A stretch of DNA of 64,000 bases from Gnetum montanum (lineage: Eukaryota; Streptophyta; Gnetopsida; Gnetales; Gnetaceae): the NCBI GenBank assembly GCA_015680685.1, contig MNCI01030941.1, positions 16,763 to 80,762 of the forward strand. The letters are read 5' to 3'. Numbering within the stretch: the first letter of the stretch is position 1; the number at the start of each line of letters is the position of its first letter. This document shows positions 54,481 to 64,000 of this stretch, in pieces. The notes beneath the pieces were generated by a model. That model was not told the origin of the DNA and ran no database searches. It worked only from the letters and a program-made list of their open reading frames with translations. A program made the position numbers and the translations under genes.

Positions 54481-57400
54481 TATACACATTATGACCAATT
54501 TTTATTTTTACAAGTATGCCTTATTTTATAGTTTTCATCTTATTTTGACTAGGTCAAACATTTTAATTTGTAGCCTTTCATTCTATTATTTTTTTTAACC
54601 ATGTTGCCTAAATCTACTACTTACAATAAAAATATAAAATAGAAAAAAAATTAAAACTTTGTGATCAAAGAGCAGTGTTAAGCCAGTCAATATACAACAT
54701 CATGAATGCTAAACACTATGGCCATGCAACCCATGACTGTAACCATAGTTACATAGTATAATACAAAGAGACAATGCACAGTGTCTCAAGCTACAAATGT
54801 AGCAACAAGCCAATAGACATAACACAACCAAGATGATAATGCATCATCGACACCAACTACTTAGACTAAACCATAGAAGGAGGAGGGGGAATGTTGCTAG
54901 AGCCAGCATCTTCATTGCTAAGAGGCTGTAAATAAGTAGACCATTAAAGCATTAGAACATGAATTATCATTAAAACCAACAAAACATAAAAAAAATTGAC
55001 AACTTTGACAAAGGAAACCAAATTATAAGCTAGCCAAAATTCATAAACATAGTTATGAATTTTACTTAAACTAAAATTGAAAAACCAAAATCGAAATTTG
55101 ACTAGGTCAAACATTTTAACAAATAGTTACAAAAACTAGCAACCTCATAACAATGAAAAGTACACAAAACAAGTAAACAAGATTGACAATGCTTGGCCAA
55201 GGAAAATCAAGATGCTTGAAGACAAGGGCTTCTGAGACTGGAAAAGTCAACAATGCTAAGAATGTGGGAAGAAGAGGGTGGAAAACACAAGAATTTTGGA
55301 CTCTAGAAGTCTAAACACTACCATTTCTTCCTAGGAAGAAATTATAAAGTGTCATACGTTGCTCTTGTAGAGCCTAGGTACTCACACACTAACAACATGA
55401 CTAGGAAAAATCCACAACACTTAATCGAAGTCCAAACACTATGAAAATGCACAACACTTAAACCAAAATCCACAACAATGTTTGCAAACCAGAAATTAAC
55501 AAATGCAGGCCCCAAGGTCAAGAAAAATGTTGAAAAAATTTTGAAAATTTATTTTCAACCATAAATGCAGTAAACATTGCTAGAACAACCTAGATTGATC
55601 ATCAACGCTACACTTACAAGTGCCAAAAATTCCAATTTTGCCAAAAATGACAAGGAAAAAAACCATAATTTGTAGTGAATTGATTATAGAAAAAATGATT
55701 AAAAAAATCTAAAAAATTCAAACTTTGTCTAGTACTCTTCCACACTACATCGACCCTTCCTAGAGATCTAGGATGTTGATCATATGTGGCCAAAACCCTA
55801 TCAATGCTACAAGTCTAGCCTAGAAAATACTGCAAATTTTGGAAAACAAGCCTATACCTAAGATGTTGTATACAAAGGAAACAAAACTTCCATTACAAGA
55901 TCAAACTTCAAAACATGATAACAAGTTATTGAGCTAGGAAGGCACAAGGACAAAATTTATTTTATCAAGGACATGCTCTAATAATAACAAGCAAAGATAT
56001 TCTATTTAAAAAGTAGGAAAATGGATTTGTACTTTATATAATTAAGCAATAGTCAAAGCACCTAAAATAAATGCCAACCCTCTTGTTAGCCTTCATTGAT
56101 TCTATTGCAAGTTGAAGTTGTTGCAAACTTAGCTTCTGAGGAAAGCAATGACTTGCACATGTGAAGTTCTATTACTTTATTGCAAGATGGAGAAAGTGCT
56201 ACAAAGTCACATGTACTGTAGAAACCTAGTATGTAGATATAAATAACAATTGAATTATCAATATGATAAAACATGAGAGCCAAGATTGGACAAAGCATTT
56301 GCATAATTTGCAAGTAATGCTAATACAAAATTGATAGATTCATCTCTTAAAAGAAACTTGAAATGACTAATTGGAAGGAAATGTTGAACTTTTGGCTTCC
56401 ATCCTTTTGCCATAAAGAGAGGTTATTATTTCACAATCTTTAATGTAAAAGAGGGAAGAGAAAAAATTTTTATAAAGATTAAAAAAATCCATCAATTAGA
56501 AATAAGAAACAAATAGTAATAGAAGTTGAAAGCTTTCCATTCTTGAGTCTCTAAAATAAAAAAAAATTAATACTATAGAAAATAAATTAATTGTTTAGCT
56601 TTCATTTGAAGCTTTTTTGTTTGAAGCTATAACTAAAAGATAACATATTTGAGAATTTGATATTTAACTTTTGAGAAAAGGTTATGTTATTCTCTTGTTG
56701 TTATATAGTAAGTATACACCAAAGCATACAAATAAAATAGAGAATAGGTAGTTGAAGAAACTTTCAAATGCAAAGAAAGAAAGTAGATAAAGTAGGTTGA
56801 TCACCAAGAATGCTATCATTGATGCTTGGATGAAAGTTGTTACAAATTATGAATGTTCAGTTCCAAGCATGATGTGCAGTAGGACACATATTAAAAAAAA
56901 CATCGAGTCTTTACTTTCCCAAAGAAGGCATTGAAGAGAAATAATTCTTATACATTTAAGAAAAATGCCAATAGAAAAACCTTGATGAATAAGATGCTAT
57001 AAAAAATACAAATTTTTGAAAAATAGGAACTCTCCAAATATCTTTCATTTTCTTCATTCAAGAGTGTGATCATAATTGTATTTTTAGGCCTTATTGAATT
57101 TGTTATGAATCAAATCATTCTTAGTAATAATCTCATATGTAACTTTGAAGTTAAAAGGAAAAACATATCTTCTATCCTTATAAAAAGTATTTTGAAAAGC
57201 CTAATCCAAATGATTATCAACTATAAATAAATTCTCAAGATTGGAAATTAATTTTTCAAAATATTTTTTCTTTGTTTATTTAAACCAAAGAAGCTAGAAG
57301 TCTCCTTTAATATAATCCATCTATCATGCATACATAGATAAGAAACTAGAGCCCAAGCTCTTTTATTAAAAGGAAAACATCATTTGCTAATGTGCTTGAT

Positions 57401-57700
57401 CATATTTTCTAATATTATAATTGTTGGTCATTTTATCAGTGGTTTATGAATAAAAAGGAGTTGTGCTTGAAAATTTTTATTTACACCAATATGTTTTAAA
57501 AAAGTTCGTTGGATTAAAACAACTGAATGGGTATTCATTGATTGAAAGATGGTAGAAAGATTGAGTGATTTGCAAAGCCCCATAAAACTCATCCAAGATA
57601 TATCTCTCTGGATAATCCGTTGAATGGAGTTAGATCAGTGGAATGGAATTTTAGAAGCATAACACGGAGCAACTACCTTAAAATGTTAAGATTCAGTCTT
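54481..57700. other. AT-rich DNA without recognisable genes
   Basis: Both strands are full of stops and no transposon motif stands out. A 23-bp direct repeat (54544-54566 and 55097-55119), with TTTGAC/GTCAAA arms around TAG, lies 530 bp apart. The frame 56086-56313 (minus) has no family features. Confidence 0.5.
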
Positions 57701-58238
57701 CCTCTCTAAGATGAAATATATTCACTCTTGTTAAAACTATGAGTAGCAAAGAGCTGTCAGCAGCAGCTAGTACACTCTCTGTGTTGTACAATTTAAAAAA
57801 AAAAAAACCAAGAGGCCATAAATTACGTACAACAGGGAAGAAGCAAAACAAGCTTGATACATGGTAAGATATATATGATGAGCTGCATGTGTAAGCATAA
57901 AAACACCAAAAAGAGAGAGAGAAAGAGGCAAAGGCCGAATCAAAGATGAAGGCCGTTATTGTGAAACATCATTAAATGGATAAGATTTTTGAACAATTTT
58001 CTTATCTAATAACTTATTCTGAATGTGGCCGGCAATTATAACGTTACAAACTATGGTAAAATGAGTCTGTGTACACTGAAATTACTTTAACAGAGTAGGA
58101 GTAAAATAAACGGTTCATGAAAATAATACAATTGTTTAAAGTCTAAGGTAAATCAAGAGCTTACGAAGGTTCAATACATTGCTCTCTCACAAAAATTTCG
58201 GGGGCCTAATTCCCATATCATAACTGAACTTCCTAACT

Positions 58239-58484
58239 TTGTGGAAGTTAATTCCTCCTACAATGACTTCCAAGGGTGTACCCCCTGCACTGAGATGCAC
58301 TGAGATTCATATATATGTCCCTGCGGAACCCATCCTGATGACAGAACCAGGAATTGCGAAAATGATGATGCCTGCTGAATCTCCTTCAGAGCAACAGCAA
58401 ACTTGGATCAAATTCACAACATCGAGTCCCTGTGATTGTATTATTCTAATCGAACAAAAGGCATCTTCAAATCGAATGGCTTAA
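58239..58484 (+). CDS. Hypothetical small ORF (81 codons)
   Basis: An ATG-to-stop frame in the CpG-rich patch: MWKLIPPTMTSKGVPPALR..., Ser/Thr/Pro/Met-rich, with a three-residue SPCDC near the end. No signal peptide or domain is recognised. The minus strand over the same bases is also long and fairly open (one stop in about 80 codons), so it is unclear which strand, if any, is coding. Retained only because the patch looks genic. Confidence 0.15.
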   Translation: MWKLIPPTMTSKGVPPALRCTEIHIYVPAEPILMTEPGIAKMMMPAESPSEQQQTWIKFTTSSPCDCIILIEQKASSNRMA

Positions 58485-58950
58485 GCATAGGCGGCAAGCA
58501 TGGCGTTGCACGTTACTGTGCATAACATTTGACCAAACACCTGTGGTGCATCTTACACATTACCACCTTTTGGGATTAAAATCGATCAATCCCATCGCTA
58601 CACACAACGATTTTTCATCAAATGTAAACTAAAACGTAGAGACCGATGATTTCAACAATACAGGGTTTTAAAAAAGGGTACCTGAAGATTCCACTCAAGT
58701 TGGAAATTTGGTTTGCAAGGCAGCGAGCAAGCGATAAGCACACAAGCAGCAGCATACCCAGAGACCAACACGGGCCAGGCAGCACACGCGTCTCTAGGCG
58801 TTCGTCGTCGTCGAAGACGATAACGACCACAACGACCTCAGTGTTAAATGCCTTTGAGAAGTGGCAATAGCTGGAAGAAACTAGAGGAGGAAGAAACTAA
58901 AGGAGGCTCTGTAGTTTGTAGGAATTCCACCAAAACCCTCAGGAATTTTG

Positions 58951-59127
58951 TTAAGGAAGCATCTGAAAAGTAGGCAGTTGGCCGTAATTGCTTGCTTGCA
59001 GTTTGGTTGTGAGGTGAAGATTGTAACAGAACCCGCCACTGGCTTTCACCGTGGCATCATTCAGGGCGATGCAGGTGTTATTACTGGGGCATCCACAAGT
59101 GCAGAGTTTCCGGCTTTGTTGTAACAT
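58951..59127 (-). CDS. Hypothetical small Cys-rich ORF (58 codons)
   Basis: Starts MLQQSRKLCTCGCPSNNTC on the minus strand and ends FQMLP, with five Cys. It lies upstream of the possible signal-peptide exon, so it might be an upstream ORF or a chance frame. No family is recognised and there is no matching partner elsewhere in the window. Confidence 0.15.
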   Translation of the reverse strand: MLQQSRKLCTCGCPSNNTCIALNDATVKASGGFCYNLHLTTKLQASNYGQLPTFQMLP

Positions 59128-59193
59128 TAACCTCTGGGTTATGAAGATTGTCGCTGATACATGGACGCTTCACGATATATTTACAGTCTAGGT

Positions 59194-59845
59194 TGTTAGA
59201 TTGAGATGGGAAATATGGCTACCCTATTGTTGGTATTTGATTAATCATTCACGTGGCAGCAGTATCGTTAATTTTGCTATAATTTGTTAAAACCCGTTAT
59301 TTCCCGTTAACATCCTTTCCTTCGTTCACTTCAAAAGAGCAGACATTTTTATTCACGAGGAAAAGAGATTTAAGGGACATTTGTATAGCATCCTACACGA
59401 AGAAGACACTTGGCTATTTCTCCTATTATTCTTATGGCAGTTATGACTTCCTATGATATGGCAGTTATGACTTCCTATGATAGTTACAATAATTTGTAGC
59501 TAATTTTAAGTTCTCAACACGATACTTGCCAACTTTGGCATATATTTCTCTAATTTTAACAACTTCTTATGGAAGTTATAACTTCTAAGGTGGTTGTGAA
59601 TTAATTCCTTAGATATTTGTAACACCCTTAACTTCTAATGATTATTTTAACTACCCTAAGGTCACTATAAAAGGGGCTTCAAAGGTAGAATTTGGGGAGA
59701 TTTTGGGAACAAGGAAATTTGAAGAATATTGAAGATTTCTTGTAAAGCATGATTTGTTAAAGAAATCAATTCAACTACTTTGTTTTAATCTTGTGAGTTC
59801 ATTTCTTTCCAATTTGTTTCAGTTACTTGGCTAATAGTTTAGATA
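59194..59845 (+). promoter_or_regulatory. Promoter-like or LTR-like segment
   Basis: A strong TATA box CACTATAAAAGGGGCTTC is at 59662-59679. Upstream is a perfect 24-bp tandem duplication (59435-59482) and related GGAAGTTATAACTTC words. TAGTATCATGCTTAGC at 59845-59860 loosely resembles a Met primer site, so this may be a solo or broken LTR starting near TGTTAGATTGAG (59194). The alternative is a host promoter next to the CpG-rich patch. No reading frame downstream supports either. Confidence 0.3.
59435..59482 (+). repeat. Perfect 24-bp tandem duplication
   Basis: Two identical copies of a unit beginning ATGGCAGTTATGACTTCC stand head to tail. Perfect identity suggests a recent event. Confidence 0.95.
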
Positions 59846-59879
59846 GTATCATGCTTAGCATTTAATTTTGGGATTTCTC

Positions 59880-61380
59880 TAGGTTTCCTTTATAGCTCTA
59901 ATTTTGCACAATATTAGACTTTTATTAAGAATTGTCATATAAGAGCTTATGTTGTAAAAAAGCATCTTAATGGTAATTTCTTAACGAAATTACCTATTTG
60001 AGCATAGAGAATCAAGAAAAATATTTGGTATTTTGAGATAACTAAAATAGCTTTATTATTTTAAAGTGTACTACCTTGGTATTTTAATCCTAAAATTGTC
60101 AAATTTTTTGAAGGCTCTATTGAATGCAATTCTTGACAACTATTAACTAATGAAAATAGGTGCTTGTACTTTGTCATTTACAAAGCATCTTTGCTAGTGT
60201 AATAAGATTATCCTTTATAAATTTGCTTGTAGAGCTCAAAGGGTTTGGACAATTCATAGTTAGAATGAATTGGAATAGCTTTATTGTAAAGTGTTTCCTC
60301 GTGTCAATTTACCTTGCTTAAATATTTGAGATTTTACAAAAATTAACTTTTTTTTCTCTTTCTAAGTCCATTAAATCTCTCTCTATTTCTAGTTTTCTTG
60401 TGGAATTTTCTCTCTAGTGGAAATTAGGAGTAGATTGGCAAAATTGTGCTTAAATGTTTTTGTAAAAGTTTATTTGTTACAAGTAATGTACTATAGGGAC
60501 TATATAGACTAACTGATTTAACAAAATAGGAACCCTCGATAACTCATGATATTCGACAAAGTTACCTGAATTTCTTTTATGATAGCCAATTATAGTTTTA
60601 TACACAACCTAGCAATTTCAACATTCACAAAGCAAACACATACTCACATTTAGTTCGTTTCATAACCACTAAGTCTATTTGGAGGTATCTGGGCTTTGTG
60701 TTGTCAGAGACCAGCAAGCACCTAGAATACCTTTGTTTCCCATGACCTTAGTTGTGCGCCTGAAGGCCCAACGTTGGTGGTCCCAAATGGTCACTAACAA
60801 TAATATTATTAAAATTCCAATACTTACTAAGCTTACATTAGGTCTTTCATATTTGTTTAAGAATTAGAAAGTTAAGATTATAGATAACTTTAGAAAAAAT
60901 AAGATAGTAAAGAAAGTTATTAGAAGGCTAACTATTATCATTTTAAGGTTTTTCTTCATAAGTTTGTTTCTTAAAAAAAGCATTCAAAGATCATCTCCAT
61001 CAATGCGCTTTGCAATCTATTTTATTGCAAGAGAAATACCTTAGTTATAACAATTAATAAAACCAAGTCCTCCACCTTTCTTGCTATTAGTACAAATATC
61101 CCAAGAAACTCTTGAAAACTATTATTTATGTTACTTACTAGACTAAAGCAACTAGTAGATAATATGATCAATGCTATCTTAAAAGTTTCTGAAGGAACCA
61201 AACAACTAGATTCATAAACATGAGTAGATTAAAGCATCTATGTAATAAGGGTTTTTAAAAAATAATTATAACTCTTAGTTTATGGAATGATACCATTCGA
61301 GAACGAAATTATGACATAGGATATAACTAAATCTAAATCTAGGATACTAACAACATAAAATCTTGTCAATTCAGTGAAGG
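59880..61380. other. AT-rich DNA without recognisable genes
   Basis: Nothing beyond short chance frames is seen. The frame 60679-60867 has no family features. TCTCTCTA words cluster near 60340-60420. Confidence 0.5.
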
Positions 61381-61429
61381 TGAAGAGAGTTTATTCCTTA
61401 GCTAGTGTGCTTCATTATTGCAAAGTTCC

Positions 61430-62330
61430 TTCCTTGGTGATGTTCTAATTGGTGTGCTCTTTGTCCTTTCGAAGGTTAGCTCCTTAGGGTCCATAATGAA
61501 TCCCTTGAAGGACTTTATTATTGATGTAAATGGTAATATCATTGAAATCAAGGTTAATGATCACATTTTCACACATGCAAAATAATGCTTTTAAAATAAC
61601 CTTCTTGGGCTTCTTATTTCTACTAATTCACATTTTTAATTTGATGAAATATTAGAATTATATGGGTTTGTAGAATTGAAAAAGTACTCCAACACAAGTT
61701 ACTACCCTCCATGAGGGTTTGCTGAGATTGATTTTTATTTTGGCTTAGGACAATGACTAGGTTTCATTCAGTGACACTTAATTCTTTGGAGCTAGGGGAC
61801 TTGTGCTCATGTGATATTAGCTAGGATCATAATTAAATCTAACACTCTTCCAAATAATCTTGATTTGGTTCAAAATCCAAAATTTCATAATGAAGTTCTA
61901 GAAATGTTTTTCCTAGAGCAAATCATTTAGCAAGTTAATTATGCTACACAATGTCACCACTTCCTTATCAAGAATAGTCTTGACAAGCTTTTGCATCTAG
62001 ATGTCACTCCTCAAGACATATGAATTAACCCAAATGAGATCTAAAAGAAAATTGGGAGCCCTTATGTTACATATCATATATGAAAATCTTCCTTCCATAT
62101 GCTTAGTCTATGAAAAATATGTACACTACAAAGGTTTCTATGTTCTTGAACTAAAATCTTGCTTCCATTGTGGAAAGCAAGAATAAAATGTTATCAACTA
62201 TAGAGAGATAAAATGTTATGGCCTCAAATCAATCCAAACATAACATGCCTATGTGTTTTCTACAAAAAGCCTTGTCATTTTTTCAAAATATACTGCTCAC
62301 GCATACATAAGGAAGAATAGAATAAGAATG
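61430..62330 (+). pseudogene. Possible LINE ORF1 relic
   Basis: The reading near 62001-62186 includes IIYENLPSICLVYEKYVHYKGF and CFHCGKQE. This resembles the end of the DUF4283 and CCHC-type knuckle region of plant L1 ORF1 proteins (YEGLPxxCxxCGxxGH). Upstream pieces such as GFVELKKY...GFAEIDFYFGLGQ (61665-61755) and SIMNPLKDFIIDVNG (61489) are open but not diagnostic. There are many stops and no endonuclease or RT nearby, so the assignment rests on one weak motif. Confidence 0.25.
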
Positions 62331-63280
62331 AACCAATTACTCTCTCCAACCTTCAAACTAATAAGCTTGTCTAAGGCTTAAATTAGAAACCATAAAAGAA
62401 TGAGTCCAACATGCCCTCTCCAAACTAACACACTGCTAAAAGTTCAAATCTCATTGCAATCTTCGTCCTTATAAACTTAGGAGCATAAGAAAAAACCACA
62501 AGTGTAGGTTTTCTTGACAACTATGATGACTACTCCCATAAGGTTAGCAAAATTATGAGTGCTCTCTTTTCTCAAGTTGCATGAAAAAATGGATCTCCAT
62601 TTACCTCTAGTTCTTTGTCCTCAAAATGGGAAAATAAGCCATAGTTGATCCAATCCCCACCCTTACATTCACCCAATCACTTTTAAATCTAACACCTACC
62701 TAGTCTCATGATGAATCTCATGTCACCTCCCCTTTTTCTACTTTAGAGTTTTCCCCACAACATGAAGACAAAATAGAGGATAACTATGTTTTCCACTTAC
62801 ATGTGTAGAAGGAAGCTCAATATACCAACTTAGGATTTGGCATACATGGTTTGAGAAAGTTATGAAATCCATCAGAAGGTCTAGGGAGCTCTTCCAATTA
62901 AAGAGAGACTTCCTCAAATTTCAAGCTAACATGCTAAATAAGAAGGAGCACTAGCTCCTAAACCTTAACTAGTTATGATTATTTTTAGTTGGGGCCTACT
63001 TGTATATATTTTTTTCACTTCTATCTTCTGGTTATTTCTTGTCATTCTATGGTCATCTTGGCCCAATGTCTTTGGTAGTGCATATTTTTGTTTTGTTCTT
63101 TTCTATTTGTGTTTTTTTTTCTTTACTAATTATTCATAATGCTTATTTACATTATCAAATTTTTCTTGGCCAGTAGTTTCTCAAATTTTTTTTCTAAATT
63201 TTTGTTCTATTACCAACTTTTAAGAATTAATATAAATGTTGAATTCCTCTTAAAAATATGAGATGAATTTTAGGAACTTA
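62331..63280. other. AT-rich DNA without recognisable genes
   Basis: A Ser/Pro-rich stop-filled reading near 62590-62960 may continue the possible LINE ORF1 tail. After 63000 it is T-rich with no coding signal. Confidence 0.4.
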
Positions 63281-63299
63281 AATTAATAGTTTCATGTGT

Positions 63300-64000
63300 G
63301 AGAAATCTTTCAATTCATGAGGATTCTTGAGAGAACTTTTAAAGTTAACTTATCACGACCAACTAGCCTATATTGTATCAGTTTTCATTCAATAAATCAT
63401 CTTAGTTAATGAGCTCTTAATTTTTTTCTTAGCTTTTCAACACTATAGACATGTTCATACACACCTAAAATGTTAGCTAGCTACTTTTGTTAGTCATCTT
63501 CACCTTCATCAGTTACCATTGATGCTTAAATGGCTATGAGAATCACTTGTGAAATTGAATTGTGAGAATCATTTGAGAGAAATGGATTGTGAAAACCATG
63601 AGGCATTCAACTCAAGTAAGAATCATGGTTGAGAGAATGCAAGAAAAGTAAGAGAGACATAATGAACACAAAGAGTTCACACACAAAGGACCCAAAGTTA
63701 GCTTCAATTTCTTCTTCAAGATTTTAACTACAATGACATTTAATGAGGGGATCCACCCCTCTATTTATACTTATTAGGAGGAAAAAGCTTTGCCTAAAAT
63801 GACATGCTAAACATGAAGAAATATTAATCCTATTTTACTTTTTTAATTTAACTCTCTTTTCTAAGTTTAATTTAGCTCTATTTTTTAAAACTAAGATACC
63901 TAATTTTATTCTTTCTAATGATGTATATGAGTCATTGGTTGCTAATACTAGCTTAGTTATATATTTATAATATATACCTATAATTTGGCCAAGAGAATCT
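63300..64000 (-). promoter_or_regulatory. Promoter-like or LTR-like segment on minus strand
   Basis: On the minus strand AAGTATAAATAGAGGGGTGG (63757-63776) is a good plant TATA box, and GAGGGG...CCCCTC around it (about 63746-63764) can form a short hairpin. Downstream are repeated words CAATTCATTTCTCTCAAATGATTCTCACAATT (given here as CATTTCTCTCAAATG and GATTCTCACAAT, 63540-63600). Such a layout is common in LTRs, but no ends or primer site are visible before the window edge. Confidence 0.3.

Larger units (their letters stand above)
57770..59330 (-). other. CpG-retaining patch, possible 5' region of a host gene
   Basis: GC and CpG rise clearly here (many CG between 58440 and 59310, for example CGTTCGTCGTCGTCGAAGACG at 58799), unlike the deaminated transposons around it. 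On the minus strand a reading (58830-58682) contains a hydrophobic signal-like stretch MLLLVCLSLARCLANQ, ending at a splice-donor-like ATCTTCAG|GTACCC at 58682/58681. A second possible exon piece lies at 58171-58500, ending at TTC|GTAAGC. I do not recognise a family. It may be a pseudogene or a promoter-proximal exon of a gene. Confidence 0.35.

Noticed and set aside
56780-56900. A faint resemblance to plant PPR-type repeats (AIIDAWMKVV-like reading)
   Set aside because: It does not repeat at 35 residues and stops occur within 20 codons on either side.
62001-62186. Calling a definite LINE from the CCHC-like motif
   Set aside because: Only one short motif fits and no endonuclease or RT is nearby, so it is kept as a low-confidence relic only.

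Overview
This window looks like plant nuclear DNA and is almost entirely old, nested LTR retrotransposon sequence. No open reading frame has an intact host-gene structure. What can be recognised is broken Ty3/gypsy coding sequence (gag, protease, RT, RNase H, integrase) full of stop codons, long LTRs, tandem repeats and CT microsatellites. Most in-frame stops sit where CAA, CAG or CGA is expected, and CpG is scarce except in one patch near 58.2-59.3 kb; this fits long-term cytosine methylation and deamination. Old, large, nested elements suggest a big plant genome, possibly a gymnosperm. The species guess is inference.

Three element groups are visible. Group 1 (H, I and A) is Athila-like: LTRs run TGATGA...TCATCA and the primer-binding site matches the 3' end of plant tRNA-Asp. 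Group 2 (E, D, C and G) is Tat/Ogre-like: LTRs of 1.7-2 kb, a FGLKNA-type RT, a second (archaeal-type) RNase H, and a multi-kilobase non-coding spacer between protease and RT. Group 3 (K and J) has a CCHC-knuckle gag and, in J, a Met-type primer-binding site.

Layout: 1-2230 is H (minus; gag and 5' LTR). 2250-4036 is K gag (minus). About 4270-7370 is J (plus; LTR, gag, protease, then cut off). 7800-14910 is I (minus; 5' LTR, gag, protease, RT, RNase H, integrase). From 14911 to about 54480 lies a run of Tat-like units sharing a direction: the end of E, an LTR (19865-21590), D, a rearranged LTR zone (29440-32710) with an assembly gap and inverted pieces, C with RT-RNase H-integrase, an LTR (37872-48498) split by A, then G. 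E and D have lost RT-integrase in the same way and look like a non-autonomous lineage; C keeps the enzymes.

A (39542-48205) is the youngest and only complete insertion: two LTRs, an ACAAC target duplication, Asp primer site, a gag relic, no pol, and a long second reading frame (44421-47218) preceded by an LTR-like promoter module and a possible 241-nt leader intron. This is the most interesting structure in the window. 54.5-64 kb is mostly anonymous AT-rich DNA, with a CpG-retaining patch that may be the 5' part of a host gene on the minus strand, two LTR-like promoters and a possible LINE ORF1 relic.
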